From JBGPOS01 sp041488155 (lineage in GTDB: Bacteria; Chloroflexota; Dehalococcoidia; Tepidiformales; Tepidiformaceae): 64,000 bases of DNA. Both the position numbers and the translations under genes were made by a program. The DNA lies in the NCBI GenBank assembly GCA_041488155.1, contig JBGPOS010000008.1, positions 1-64,000 of the forward strand, written 5' to 3'. Under the pieces are notes generated by a model. The model searched no databases, was not told where the DNA came from, and was given only the letters and a program-made list of their open reading frames with translations. How positions within the stretch are numbered: the first letter of the stretch is position 1; each line of letters begins with the position of its first letter. This document shows, piece by piece, positions 1 to 8,879 of the stretch.

Positions 1-1422
1 AACATGGGCGCCCAGCTCGCCAAGCAGGTGGCAACGAAGACGAACGACGTCGCTGGCGACGGCACCACCACGGCGACGGTCTTCGCCCAGGCGCTCGTAC
101 GAGGCGGCATCAAGATCGTCACCTCCGGCGCGAACCCCATGGCGGTCAAGCGGGGCATCGACCGCGCCCTGGTCGCCGCAGTCGCCGACCTTCGCTCCCA
201 GGCCCGTCCCGTGCTCACGAAGGAGCAGATCGCGCACGTCGCCGGCATCTCGGCCAATGACCACAGCATCGGCGAGCTCATCGCCGACGTGATGGAGAAA
301 GTCGGCAAGGACGGCGTCATCACGGTCGAAGAGTCGCGTGGGATCAAGTTCGAGACAGAGTTCGTCGATGGGCTCCAGCTCGACCGCGGCTACGTTTCGC
401 CCTACTTCGTGACGAACACCGACCGCATGGAAGCGGCGATCGACAACCCCTACATCATCATCACCGATAGCAAGGTCTCGGCGGTCCAGGACATCCTGCC
501 GCTGCTCGAAAAGGCGATGCAGGTGACGAAGGACATCGTCATCATCGCGGACGACGTCGATGGCGAAGCGCTGGCCACACTGGTCGTCAACAAGCTCCGC
601 GGGACGATCAACGTCCTCGCCGTGAAGGCGCCTGGTTTCGGCGACCGCCGTGTGGCCATGCTCGAAGACATTGCCATGCTCACCGGCGGCACGCTTATCA
701 CGCAGGACATCGGCCTGAAGCTAGAGACGGCGACCGTCGCCGACCTCGGCCGCGCCCGCCGCATCGTTTCCAGCAAGGACGACACGACGATCATCGACGG
801 GCATGGCACCGACGAAGCCATCCAGGCCCGGATCAAGCAGATCAAGGCCCAGATCGAAGACGCCACAAGCGACTTCGACCGCGAGAAGCTGCAGGAGCGG
901 CTCGCGAAGCTCGCCGGCGGCGTTGCCGTCATCAAAGTCGGCGCCGCAACCGAAGTCGAACTCAAAGAGAAGAAGGCCCGTGTCGAGGACGCCCTGAGCG
1001 CCACCCGCGCAGCTGTTGACGAGGGCGTGGTCGCCGGCGGAGGCGTCGCTTTCATCCGCGCCCAGGGGGCGCTCCACAAGCTGGCCAAGGCAACGAAAGA
1101 CGACGACGAGAGGGTTGGCATCAACCTGCTCATCGAAGCGCTCGAGGAACCGAGCTGGCTGATCGCCGACAATGCCGGGCTGGAAGGCTCCGTTATCGTC
1201 GACCGCATCAAGAAGCTCAAGAACCTGAACGAAGGCTGGGACGCCGAGAAGGACCGCTGGGGCGACATGTTCCAGCTGGGCATCGTCGACCCGGTGAAGG
1301 TCAGCCGCTCGGCGCTTGAAAACGCTGTCAGCATCAGCTCGCTCGTGCTCACGACGGAGACGCTGGTGGCCGAAATACCGCAGCCACCCGCAGCGCCACC
1401 GCCCCCGCCCGAAGACTACTAG
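1..1422 (+). CDS. groEL: 60 kDa chaperonin GroEL, 5' truncated by window edge
   Basis: ATP-dependent ring chaperonin of the cytoplasm. The reading frame is open from base 1, so about 65-70 N-terminal residues lie outside the window; 473 residues are visible. The ATP-site motif DGTTTAT is near residue 21, and the second nucleotide-contact stretch (EDALSATRAAVDEGVVAGGG) is near 330. The C-terminus is odd. Instead of the usual flexible Gly-Gly-Met tail it ends in a proline-rich run, PQPPAAPPPPPEDY. No groES is visible; it may lie upstream. A strong hairpin follows the stop codon. Confidence 0.97.
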   Translation, partial: NMGAQLAKQVATKTNDVAGDGTTTATVFAQALVRGGIKIVTSGANPMAVKRGIDRALVAAVADLRSQARPVLTKEQIAHVAGISANDHSIGELIADVMEKVGKDGVITVEESRGIKFETEFVDGLQLDRGYVSPYFVTNTDRMEAAIDNPYIIITDSKVSAVQDILPLLEKAMQVTKDIVIIADDVDGEALATLVVNKLRGTINVLAVKAPGFGDRRVAMLEDIAMLTGGTLITQDIGLKLETATVADLGRARRIVSSKDDTTIIDGHGTDEAIQARIKQIKAQIEDATSDFDREKLQERLAKLAGGVAVIKVGAATEVELKEKKARVEDALSATRAAVDEGVVAGGGVAFIRAQGALHKLAKATKDDDERVGINLLIEALEEPSWLIADNAGLEGSVIVDRIKKLKNLNEGWDAEKDRWGDMFQLGIVDPVKVSRSALENAVSISSLVLTTETLVAEIPQPPAAPPPPPEDY

Positions 1423-1467
1423 GCTCAGCGGGGGCCACTGCCCTCGCTCCGCACAGGACAAGTCAAC

Positions 1468-1493
1468 GAAACGCCCCCGCGAGGGGGCGTTTC
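1468..1493 (+). terminator. Perfect 11-bp hairpin after groEL
   Basis: GAAACGCCCCC pairs perfectly with GGGGGCGTTTC around a GCGA loop. It lies 46 bases after the groEL stop. No long T-tract follows, but the stem has A/T-rich outer ends, so it can act as a terminator in either direction. Confidence 0.75.
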
Positions 1494-1521
1494 CGCTTCC
1501 ATCACGGCTCGCACTTCGCTG

Positions 1522-1527
1522 TACTAT
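1522..1527 (+). promoter_or_regulatory. -10-like TACTAT directly before CoA-transferase start
   Basis: TACTAT ends 7 bases before the ATG at 1535. The same geometry (TAnnnT, 6-7 bases, ATG) is seen before larB and the tRNA nucleotidyltransferase. It suggests a leaderless transcript and argues against the ATG at 1526, which lies inside the -10 element. No convincing -35 is visible. Confidence 0.4.
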
Positions 1528-1534
1528 GCCGGCC

Positions 1535-2827
1535 ATGGGCTGGCGTGAACGCCTCGGGGACCGGGTCATCAGCGCCGAGCAGGCGGCGGCACTGGTGCGC
1601 GATGGCGATGGGGTGATGCTCGGCCTCCCCGAACCGGTCGCCTTCCTTGCGGCTCTCGCCGGTCGGCCCGACCTGCGTGACGTTGCGGTCTACTCCGCGG
1701 TCGCCAACGTCGGAGCTGTCGCCGCGGCCAACCACCCGGGGATCCGGGTGACGACGATGTTCAGCTCGGCGGTCGGCCGCCCCCTGGTGAACGCCGGCAC
1801 GATCGAGTTCCTGCCGCTGACCTTCCACGCCGGCGCGGCCTTCGTCGAGCGTTACGCCGCCCGGGTTTCGGTCGTCGTGGTCGCGCCGCCGCTCGCCGAT
1901 GGCACCGTACGGCCGGGCGCGGCCATGGGGTACGACGACGCGATTGTCGCCGGGGCGCGGCGGCGCGGCGACCTCGTACTCGGGCTAGTCATCGAAAGCC
2001 AGCCTCAGATCCCCGGTGACGCCTTCCGCATCGAGGACTTCGACGCTTTCATCGCTGTGCCGCCAGACGAGGTCGCTCCGGCCGTTCTACGCGACGCCTC
2101 GGAGCACGCGCCGGCCTTCGCCGGGTATCTCTCGGAGCTGATTCCTAATGGCGCCACCGTCCAGGCCGGGATCGGCGGGGTACCCGACCCGGCGATGGGC
2201 CTGCTGCTCGACAAGAGAGACCTCGGCATCCACACCGAGGTGCTTGGGGCTGGGCTGGCCGGGCTCGCAGCCGCGGGCGTAGCGAACGGCTCGCGCAAGA
2301 GCATCCACAAGGGCCTGACCGTGTGCACGATCTGCGGTCCCGGGGCCGTCCCGTTCGCGGCCGAGAACCCCGGGGTGCGCATCCTCGGGGCGCGCGGCTG
2401 CCTCGACCCGCGCATCATCGCCCAGAACAGCTGCCTTCGCTGCGTGAACTCGGCCCTCGAGGTCGACCTGGGAGGCCAGGTCAACGCCGAGATGATGGGC
2501 GGCGCGCAATATGCCGGAGTGGGCGGGCAGCTCGATTTCTTCCGCGCCTGCCGGCTGGCCGACGACGCGCTCTCGATCCTGGCAATTGAATCGACCGCGG
2601 CGAAGGGCACGGTCTCGCGGATAGTGCCCTGGATGCGCGAGGGCCACGTCGTGACGAGTTCGCGCTACGACGTCGACGTCGTGATCACAGAGCACGGGAT
2701 GGCCTGGCTGCGCGATCAGAGCACTCGTCGGCGCGCCGAGGGACTCATCGGCATCGCCCACCCGGACTTCCGCGGCTGGCTGACAGAAGAAGCCGGCCGG
2801 CTGGGCCTGTTCGGGCGCGAGTCATAG
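1535..2827 (+). CDS. Acetyl-CoA hydrolase / CoA-transferase family protein
   Basis: Cytoplasmic enzyme that hydrolyses acyl-CoA or moves CoA between carboxylic acids (Cat1/4-hydroxybutyrate CoA-transferase family). At about 430 residues it has the two-domain size of the family. The substrate-binding glycine-rich stretch GATVQAGIGGVPDPAMG is near residue 205. LGIHTEV follows, with the glutamate expected to carry the covalent CoA intermediate, then NSALEVDLGGQVNAE. The C-terminal ITEHGMAWLRDQS segment is also typical. The ATG at 1535 is preferred over 1526 because of the -10-like element. The true substrate cannot be read from sequence. Confidence 0.88.
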   Translation: MGWRERLGDRVISAEQAAALVRDGDGVMLGLPEPVAFLAALAGRPDLRDVAVYSAVANVGAVAAANHPGIRVTTMFSSAVGRPLVNAGTIEFLPLTFHAGAAFVERYAARVSVVVVAPPLADGTVRPGAAMGYDDAIVAGARRRGDLVLGLVIESQPQIPGDAFRIEDFDAFIAVPPDEVAPAVLRDASEHAPAFAGYLSELIPNGATVQAGIGGVPDPAMGLLLDKRDLGIHTEVLGAGLAGLAAAGVANGSRKSIHKGLTVCTICGPGAVPFAAENPGVRILGARGCLDPRIIAQNSCLRCVNSALEVDLGGQVNAEMMGGAQYAGVGGQLDFFRACRLADDALSILAIESTAAKGTVSRIVPWMREGHVVTSSRYDVDVVITEHGMAWLRDQSTRRRAEGLIGIAHPDFRGWLTEEAGRLGLFGRES

Positions 2828-2901
2828 ACGCCGCGCATAGCTCCATCACTGATACGAATAGCAGATGATCACTCCCACGGGGCGGAGGTAATCTGTCGGG
2901 T

Positions 2902-4944
2902 ATGCCTGATTCCGGACGGGGCACGCAGCTCGTCCCGGGCACCGACAAAGGCGGCCGTGTCACCCGCTACCGGGTGGAACTACCCCACGCCGGTATCGTC
3001 GAGACAGAACGAGGGCGATTCGAAGCCACCGCCTACGCTGAACGTCGCACCGGCTGGAAGGGACGCTGGCTCGGGCTGCGCGATCTCGTCACCGGCACGA
3101 CCCTGCCGAGCCACCGGCTGGAGGGCGAGCGCCTTTCGAAGGTCAAGGCGCTGGCGGTCTTCTCTTCGGACGCGCTCTCTTCGGTGGCCTACGCGACCCA
3201 GGAGATCCTGTTCGTGCTCGTGTTGGCGGGCTCCGGAGCGATCGACCTTTCCCTCCCGATTGCCCTCGGTATCGCGACTTTGCTGGCGATCGTGGTGGCG
3301 AGCTACCGCCAGACGGTGCGGGCTTACCCCGGCGGAGGCGGCGCCTACATCGTCGCCCACGACAACCTCGGGATCGGCGCCGGGCTGATCGCAGCCGCTG
3401 CCCTGCTGATCGACTACGTGTTGACGGTGTCCGTGTCGGTCGCGGCCGGCATCGACGCCCTTGCGTCTCTGAACGAAGAGTTCCGGCCGTACGCGCTGCC
3501 ATTGGCGCTGGTAATCGTGGGCATCGTCGCCCTCATCAACCTGCGCGGAGTCAGCGAGTCGGGCACCATCTTCTCCGTCCCGACCTACGCCTTCGTCATA
3601 ACCCTGTCTGCGGCGATCGTCGTTGTCCTGATGAAGGCCCTTAGCGGCGGCGAGAATCCTCTGGCAGCGGGCACCCCCCGTGAGCCGATCACCAACGCCA
3701 CGGAAACTATCGGCCTGGCGCTGATCCTGCGAGCGTTCGCCAACGGCTGCGCTGCCCTTACCGGCGTAGAAGCGATCAGCAACGGGGTCCAGGCGTTCAA
3801 GGCGCCCCAGGCCAAGAATGCCAGCCAAACACTCCTGGCGATGGGCCTGATCCTCGGGTTCATGTTTCTCGGGGTCACCGTGTTGGCGCGCCACTACGGC
3901 TTCATCCCCCACGAAGACGACACCATCCCGTCGCAGCTGGGCGCCATGGCCTTCGGCGATGGCACGGTTCTGTTCGGCTTCTTGCAGCTGATGACCGCTG
4001 GCATCCTCGTTCTCGCCGCGAACACGTCGTTCGCCGACTTCCCGCGGCTTGCGGCCATCCTCGCGCGCGATGGCTACGTCCCGCGCATTTTCCACGCCCG
4101 GGGCAACCGCCTGGTGTTCAGCTACGGGATTATCGCTCTCGCCGCCCTCTCATCCGTCTTGCTGATCGCATTCGACGCGACAACAACACGGCTCATCCCC
4201 CTCTACGCCCTCGGAGTGTTCCTGTCGTTCACGCTCAGCCAGGGTGGGATGGTGCGCCACTGGCTGAAGTCGAAAGAGCAGGGCTGGCGACGGGCGATGG
4301 CGGTGAACGGCCTGGGAACTGTGGCGACGGCGCTCGTGTTCCTCGTGATCCTGGAAGCTAAATTCGCAGAGGGCGCCTGGGTCGTCGTGCTTCTCATCCC
4401 CATCCTCGCTTCGATCGCATGGCTGATCGGGCGGTTCTACAAAGGACTGCGACGGTCGCTCAACGTGCCACCAGAGGCGCAACTCGACTTGCTTCCGCGG
4501 GGTCGTTCGATGATCCCGATAATCGTCCCGGTCGACGACATCAACCTTGCCAATGTGATGGCTGTCGGCGCAGCATGCGAACGGTCGCGCGATGTCACTG
4601 CCGTCCACGTGATGGTCGACCCCGACACGCCTTCGACGGTCGAGGAGCAGTGGCATCACCAGTTCCCGGGGGTGCCGCTGGTGGTGATCGATTCGCCCTA
4701 TCGCACCGTGGCGGACCCGCTCCTTGTCTATGTGAACGACCGGTTGCGAGCCACGCCGCATGAAGTCACTGTGATGATCCCGGTGCTCGAAGTGAGGCGT
4801 TGGTACCAGCGTCCGCTCGTCAACCAGAGTCTAAAGCCGCTGGCCCGGATGCTTGCGAAGAGCCGCCACGTAAACGTCGTCGCGTTCCCGTTCAGCGCAG
4901 GCGGCCGGGGGCGAGGGCGAGCGGCCAAGGGAGCGATGCCATGA
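2902..4944 (+). CDS. APC-superfamily permease, KimA-like (potassium/amino-acid transporter)
   Basis: Integral membrane transporter of 680 residues. A soluble N-terminal segment of about 85 residues precedes the signature LSKVKALAVFSSDALSSVAYATQEI. This is typical of the KimA/YdaO branch of the APC superfamily, whose characterised member imports K+ and is controlled by c-di-AMP. About 12 hydrophobic helices follow, then a soluble C-terminal domain from about residue 530 (RSMIPIIVPVDDINLANVMAVG) resembling a UspA-type fold. GGAGG lies 13 bases before the ATG. The stop overlaps the next start (ATGA at 4941-4944). K+ as substrate is inference from family; other members carry amino acids. Confidence 0.85.
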   Translation: MPDSGRGTQLVPGTDKGGRVTRYRVELPHAGIVETERGRFEATAYAERRTGWKGRWLGLRDLVTGTTLPSHRLEGERLSKVKALAVFSSDALSSVAYATQEILFVLVLAGSGAIDLSLPIALGIATLLAIVVASYRQTVRAYPGGGGAYIVAHDNLGIGAGLIAAAALLIDYVLTVSVSVAAGIDALASLNEEFRPYALPLALVIVGIVALINLRGVSESGTIFSVPTYAFVITLSAAIVVVLMKALSGGENPLAAGTPREPITNATETIGLALILRAFANGCAALTGVEAISNGVQAFKAPQAKNASQTLLAMGLILGFMFLGVTVLARHYGFIPHEDDTIPSQLGAMAFGDGTVLFGFLQLMTAGILVLAANTSFADFPRLAAILARDGYVPRIFHARGNRLVFSYGIIALAALSSVLLIAFDATTTRLIPLYALGVFLSFTLSQGGMVRHWLKSKEQGWRRAMAVNGLGTVATALVFLVILEAKFAEGAWVVVLLIPILASIAWLIGRFYKGLRRSLNVPPEAQLDLLPRGRSMIPIIVPVDDINLANVMAVGAACERSRDVTAVHVMVDPDTPSTVEEQWHHQFPGVPLVVIDSPYRTVADPLLVYVNDRLRATPHEVTVMIPVLEVRRWYQRPLVNQSLKPLARMLAKSRHVNVVAFPFSAGGRGRGRAAKGAMP

Positions 4945-5111
4945 GCCGCCCGTTCCATCCCGGCCTCGCGGCGCACGGCATCCTTGTCGGGGTGGAGACG
5001 GTGGGAGTCGTCATCGCGCTGGCGGGGCTGCGCGCCGGCGGCGAGGTCTTCGGAGTGGGCGCCGGCCTCTTTTTCGTGGCCGAGGGCGTGCTCCAACTCT
5101 CGAGCTGGTAA
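4941..5111 (+). CDS. 56-residue membrane microprotein coupled to the KimA-like permease
   Basis: The ATG overlaps the permease stop codon (ATGA), so translation is probably coupled. The product is short and hydrophobic. A first helix follows HGILVGVETVGVVIALAG, then a short Arg-containing turn, then GVGAGLFFVAEGVLQLSSW, giving two potential membrane segments. I do not recognise a family. Its position makes it a candidate accessory subunit or stabiliser of the transporter, as small coupled membrane proteins often are; that role is inference. Confidence 0.6.
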   Translation: MSRPFHPGLAAHGILVGVETVGVVIALAGLRAGGEVFGVGAGLFFVAEGVLQLSSW

Positions 5112-5175
5112 TCGCTTGCGACCAACTTCGTCCCGTGCAGGAGCTTGCGACTCTCCGCACTGACGAGTCAGAGGC

Positions 5176-5688
5176 CTAGCGCCGGCGGGTTGCCCGGGCG
5201 ACGACTCCGGCGCTGCCGAGCGCGAGCGCGCCAAGTATTCCGCCGATCCACCACAGGCTGGCGTCATTCGAAGATGATTCGGCCGAGTTGCCCGTCTTCG
5301 GCGCCCCGGCCGTCGGGCTCGCGGAGCCGGCTGCGCTGACAACGATCGTGGCCTTCATCGTTGCGTGGATGTTGCAGTGGTAGGTGATGGTCCCGGCAGT
5401 GGCCGCCGTGAAGCTGAATGTTGCACCGGGCGCGGTCGAGCCGGAGTCGAAGACACCCGCCGTGTCGGAGCTGATGGTGTGGGCGGTGGCGTCCTTGTTG
5501 GTCCAGGTGATCTTGTCGCCCACGGCGACGTTCAGGGTGGCCGGTGCGAAAGCGAAGTTCTGGATCGTCACGGGCTGGTCGGCGGCGCGGGCGAGAGTAA
5601 CGCCCACAAACACCGCGGCCAACACGAGCGGGACGGCGAGGACGCTGAGGACGGCCTGGAACGAGTGGCGGCGGTCGACAAGAGTCAC
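5176..5688 (-). CDS. Membrane-anchored cupredoxin (plastocyanin/azurin-like) protein
   Basis: Exported type I copper protein of 170 residues for electron transfer or copper handling outside the membrane. An N-terminal signal/anchor helix (about 10-34) is followed by a cupredoxin domain of about 90 residues (PVTIQNFAFAPATLNVAVGD). The copper ligands are visible: His in TAHTISS, then Cys, His and Met in YHCNIHATM. A Ser/Ala-rich linker leads to a C-terminal helix (LWWIGGILGALALGSAGVV) and an RATRRR tail, so it may be anchored at the C-terminus like a sortase-type or tail-anchored protein. The start is GTG with a GAGGAG box just upstream. It is convergent with the permease pair. Confidence 0.85.
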   Translation of the reverse strand: MTLVDRRHSFQAVLSVLAVPLVLAAVFVGVTLARAADQPVTIQNFAFAPATLNVAVGDKITWTNKDATAHTISSDTAGVFDSGSTAPGATFSFTAATAGTITYHCNIHATMKATIVVSAAGSASPTAGAPKTGNSAESSSNDASLWWIGGILGALALGSAGVVARATRRR

Positions 5689-5864
5689 GTTTGTCTCCTC
5701 GGGGGTGGAAGTACGCGCAAAGTGAGGCCGCCGTGAATGGAGCCTCCGGGTGGAAGTACGACGGGACGAGGCTGGCGGATGAGTTCCGAGGAAAGAAGCC
5801 GTAAGGGAGGACGGGTCTGTCCCGAGGTTGTTGATCGTTCCGGTTGGCCTGTGAGGATCGTTGG

Positions 5865-6632
5865 GTGAAGCGTTCTCCGCCGACGAGGCGCGGGCTGCCG
5901 GCAGACTCCGGGGAGTCTCGGGGTGGGAACGGCCGGTTCCTCGAGGGCCCCCAGGGACGCGGGTTCGAGCTTCGGCATGCGCTCCGGGTGATGCGCGAGT
6001 ACATGGGCGGGCTCCGCGCCCTGCATTTCCTCGGGCCTTGCGTCACGGTGTTTGGCTCCGCCCGCCTTGGCGAAGACTCGCCTTACTACGGCCTCGCTCG
6101 CGAGCTGGGCGCGGGCCTCGCCCGGGCAGGGTTCACGGTGCTGACCGGCGGCGGGCCCGGGATCATGGAAGCCGCCAACCGCGGTGCTCAAGAGGCGGGC
6201 GGCATGTCCGTCGGCTGCAACATCGAACTTCCTCGGGAACAGGCGCCGAACGCACACCTCGACCGCGTGGTGACGTTCCGCTACTTCTTCATCCGCAAGG
6301 TGATGCTGGTCAAGTACTCCTACGCGTTCGTCGCCCTCCCCGGCGGCCTCGGCACGTTCGACGAGATCTTCGAGATAGCGACGCTCATCCAGACAGGCAA
6401 GGTGCAGGACTTCCCGATCATCCTCATTGGCTCGGCGTACTGGCAGCCGCTCCTCGACATGATGACCGTCGCTCTGCTCCCGGCCGGGACGATCGACGAA
6501 GCCGACATCGCCCGCTTCGAGCTGGTCGAGTCGCCCGCCCTGGCGGTGGAGCGGATTCAGGAGGCGGCCACGCGCAAGTTCGGGCTGACGTACGGCCCTC
6601 GCCTGCGACGGCGCTGGTTCCTCTGGGAGTGA
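5865..6632 (+). CDS. LOG-family Rossmann protein (TIGR00730, cytokinin-riboside phosphohydrolase type)
   Basis: Probable nucleotide 5'-monophosphate phosphoribohydrolase or pyrimidine/purine nucleotidase of the LOG family, about 255 residues. The fold begins at CVTVFGSARLGEDSPYY, followed by LTGGGPGIMEAANRGA. The family signature PGGLGTFDEIFE carries the catalytic Glu, and an upstream Arg comes from the RYFFIRKVML region. The GTG at 5865 is chosen because GAGG sits 8 bases upstream; an in-frame TTG at 5844 would add seven residues with no support. The cytokinin label is a family name; the bacterial substrate may be another nucleotide. Confidence 0.85.
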   Translation: MKRSPPTRRGLPADSGESRGGNGRFLEGPQGRGFELRHALRVMREYMGGLRALHFLGPCVTVFGSARLGEDSPYYGLARELGAGLARAGFTVLTGGGPGIMEAANRGAQEAGGMSVGCNIELPREQAPNAHLDRVVTFRYFFIRKVMLVKYSYAFVALPGGLGTFDEIFEIATLIQTGKVQDFPIILIGSAYWQPLLDMMTVALLPAGTIDEADIARFELVESPALAVERIQEAATRKFGLTYGPRLRRRWFLWE

Positions 6633-6779
6633 TGAAGACTGGCCGCACGGCCAGCCATCATTCACGAACAACGAGCCCGTACCGGTCAATGCGACCCATG
6701 CAGATGGCGGGCCTCGCCCGCGCCCTTCCATCCGATTCTTATCTGCTCGTGCGGCACCTCTGGTATCATTCGGGAGATT

Positions 6780-7553
6780 ATGTCCGCGCAGAGCGCCGCC
6801 GAGGCAGTGGTCGAAGAACTACCGGCAGAAGAGCCGGCCGGACTCCCTGCACCCGACGAAACGATCTTCCGCATGCGCCAGTCGGTCATCGGTGGCGAAC
6901 ACTGGTTCGAAGCGCTGCTCGACGCGATCGGCCGCTGGCGGCTGCCCGAAGAAGTCGTCGGTGAACGGAGCTACCGCTACCTCATGGGCGGCGAGGCGTT
7001 CGATTGGCTGGTGCTCGCCGACCGCCTCCTCGACGAAATGCCCGACCTGGTGCCGCCGAAAGAGCGGGACGCCCTCCTGTTCGAAAACCGCTGGCCGGTC
7101 GACATCGGCGATAACGAGTTCGCCCAGCGCCTCGGGCCGGCGAAGCACAGCGCACATCTCAACTTCCTCTACGGAGTGCTGGTCGAAGGCGCCCTGCAGT
7201 TGAGCGTCGAAGAGGAGATACACAAAGAGTCCCGGGCACGAGCCTGGGGGCACGACCCCCGGGACGACGAGACGATGTATTCACGGGTGTACGGCAAGAC
7301 CCGGCGCGAGCTGGCCGCCCAGTACTACGAAGAGACGGCAACGAAGCTCCGCGACCGCATCACCTACCCCGAGCTACAGGAATTCACTTACTGGCTATTC
7401 AAGCTGCGGCTTCGGCGGCAGGACAAAGCCAGGGTGGCAAGCGACACCCGTAAAGGCCTGGCCCAACTGACTCGGATGGAGCTCGCCATCCGCGAGAGCC
7501 GCCGCGGAGCAGTGATCGACGAGGCCGACTTCGCCCTCCGTTTCGGCACGTAA
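6780..7553 (+). CDS. Conserved hypothetical protein, 257 residues
   Basis: I do not recognise a domain. The protein is soluble, acidic at the N-terminus (an Ala/Glu-rich lead of about 25 residues) and strongly charged. Its body runs from MRQSVIGGEHWFEALLDAIG through WLVLADRLLDEMPDLVPPKERDALLF to a helical C-terminal third with many Arg/Lys/Glu (YWLFKLRLRRQDKARVASDT). A TATCAT hexamer (6764-6769) and GGGAG lie directly upstream of the ATG. Its size and clean codon structure make it a real gene. The two flanking genes do not suggest a role. Confidence 0.7.
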   Translation: MSAQSAAEAVVEELPAEEPAGLPAPDETIFRMRQSVIGGEHWFEALLDAIGRWRLPEEVVGERSYRYLMGGEAFDWLVLADRLLDEMPDLVPPKERDALLFENRWPVDIGDNEFAQRLGPAKHSAHLNFLYGVLVEGALQLSVEEEIHKESRARAWGHDPRDDETMYSRVYGKTRRELAAQYYEETATKLRDRITYPELQEFTYWLFKLRLRRQDKARVASDTRKGLAQLTRMELAIRESRRGAVIDEADFALRFGT

Positions 7554-7613
7554 AGGGACCGGATCCAGCAGGAATCCCCGGCAGGCGCTACGCTGGATGC
7601 GGACAGATAACGG

Positions 7614-8252
7614 ATGCCCATCGACATCGAAGCGTTGATCCAGGCGGTCGGATACCCCGGCCTGTTTTTCATTGTCTTCGCGGAGACGGGCCTCCTGGTG
7701 GGGTTCTTCCTGCCGGGTGACACGCTGCTCATCACCGCCGGGCTCCTGGCGCAGCGCGGTCACCTCGAACTCTGGGCGCTGATCCCACTCCTGATCGTCG
7801 CTGCTGTCGTGGGGGACGCGACCGGCTACCAGATCGGAAAACACGCCGGCCCTCGCCTCTTCACCCGCACCGATTCTCGCTGGTTCCACCGCCGCCACCT
7901 CGAACGGGCGAAGATCTTCTACGATCGGCACGGCGGCAAGACGATCGTCATCGCCCGCTTCCTGGCGGTGATCCGGACCTTTGCCCCCACCGTCGCCGGC
8001 GCGGCGGAGATGCCGTATCGGCGGTTCGCCGCATTCAACATCGTCGGCGGCGGGCTCTGGGTGTCGACGCTGACGGTAACAGGCTACGTCGTCGGCACCG
8101 CAATCCCGAATCTCGACCTCTTCTTCGGTGTGCTGTTGGGGCTGATGGTGTTTGTCTCGGTGCTGCCGGGCGGCTGGCACCTGCTCCGTGAGCGGCGAGC
8201 CGCCCAGCGCGAGCGCCTGGCCGCCACCCGGGGCGAACCCTCCGACGCCTGA
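7614..8252 (+). CDS. DedA/VTT-family integral membrane protein
   Basis: Inner-membrane protein of the DedA (SNARE-associated/VTT) superfamily, whose members include lipid scramblases for undecaprenyl phosphate or phosphatidylethanolamine. Length is 212 residues. Visible marks are FAETGLLVGFFLPGDTLLI with the conserved Glu and Pro-Gly-Asp, GDATGYQIGKHAGPRL, and FLAVIRTFAPTVAGAAEM with the conserved Arg and re-entrant Pro. Four to five hydrophobic helices are evident. It follows the hypothetical gene by 60 bases. The exact lipid substrate is not deducible. Confidence 0.88.
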   Translation: MPIDIEALIQAVGYPGLFFIVFAETGLLVGFFLPGDTLLITAGLLAQRGHLELWALIPLLIVAAVVGDATGYQIGKHAGPRLFTRTDSRWFHRRHLERAKIFYDRHGGKTIVIARFLAVIRTFAPTVAGAAEMPYRRFAAFNIVGGGLWVSTLTVTGYVVGTAIPNLDLFFGVLLGLMVFVSVLPGGWHLLRERRAAQRERLAATRGEPSDA

Positions 8253-8401
8253 TCCGTCCCGGTTCAACAGCGCGGAAGAGCGGCGAGCCCGCTGCATCTC
8301 CCAGACCCTTGGCACATTGTTCCGTTCTTTACCTTGCCTCGGCACCTGCCGCGTGGCGCAGGCCATCACTTTCGTAGCAAAGGAACCCCGAGGTCACCGC
8401 C

Positions 8402-8731
8402 ATGCAGACCACGCACCCGACCCCCTTCCCCTCCCGCGGCTACGTCTTTGACGTCGATCCGCGCGTCCCCTCCGGCTTCACCGCAAGCCTCGAACGCCGA
8501 GGCCTCGCCGCGATGACAGCCCGCACCCTCGACGGCCTCTACCTTGAGCCGCGAGCCCCCTTTGGCTCGATCGTCGCCGCGTTCGATTCGGCGGGTCTCC
8601 GCATCCGCGCCTTCCACGCCGCCGGCAACCCCGGCTCCTGGCGCTCGTCGCTTGGCCCAACGCCCTTCACCGATCGCCTCCGTAACCGTCGCGCCGCCGA
8701 ATGGCTGCCGACCCTCCCTCCAGCGGGATAG
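8402..8731 (+). CDS. Small hypothetical protein with a duplicated C-terminal segment
   Basis: 109 residues, no recognised family. It starts MQTTHPTPFPSRGYVFDVDP with a purine-rich stretch and GAGG upstream. The final 29 codons (SSLGPTPFTDRLRNRR and onward to the stop) are found again at 10391-10478 in 88 nearly identical bases. Four of the five differences between the copies are silent in this frame, which favours a coding past. An antisense ORF also covers the area, so expression is uncertain. Confidence 0.4.
   Translation: MQTTHPTPFPSRGYVFDVDPRVPSGFTASLERRGLAAMTARTLDGLYLEPRAPFGSIVAAFDSAGLRIRAFHAAGNPGSWRSSLGPTPFTDRLRNRRAAEWLPTLPPAG
8644..8731 (+). repeat. 88-bp dispersed repeat, copy A
   Basis: Starts CTCGTCGCTTGGCCCAACGC and ends CCTCCAGCGGGATAG. 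It matches 10391-10478 at 83 of 88 positions without gaps. It forms the 3' end of the small ORF above. Confidence 0.9.
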
Positions 8732-8879
8732 CCCCGCCTTAGGACGGCCCCGAGGATTCCACCAGAGCAGCCCGGCAGGTATGGACTGAGAACGGCCGAT
8801 CGGCTCCCACACACACGGACCTCTTTCCGTGGCCCGGCCGCCTGCTCCGATGCAAGGTCAGTGCGAGGGACGGCGTTTC

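Noticed and set aside
2828..2901. c-di-AMP (ydaO-type) riboswitch upstream of the KimA-like gene
   Set aside because: Only 74 bases between genes and no conserved riboswitch core seen.
5689..5864. Small gene between cupredoxin and LOG protein
   Set aside because: Only short frames and a TGGAAGTACG repeat; taken as divergent promoter region.
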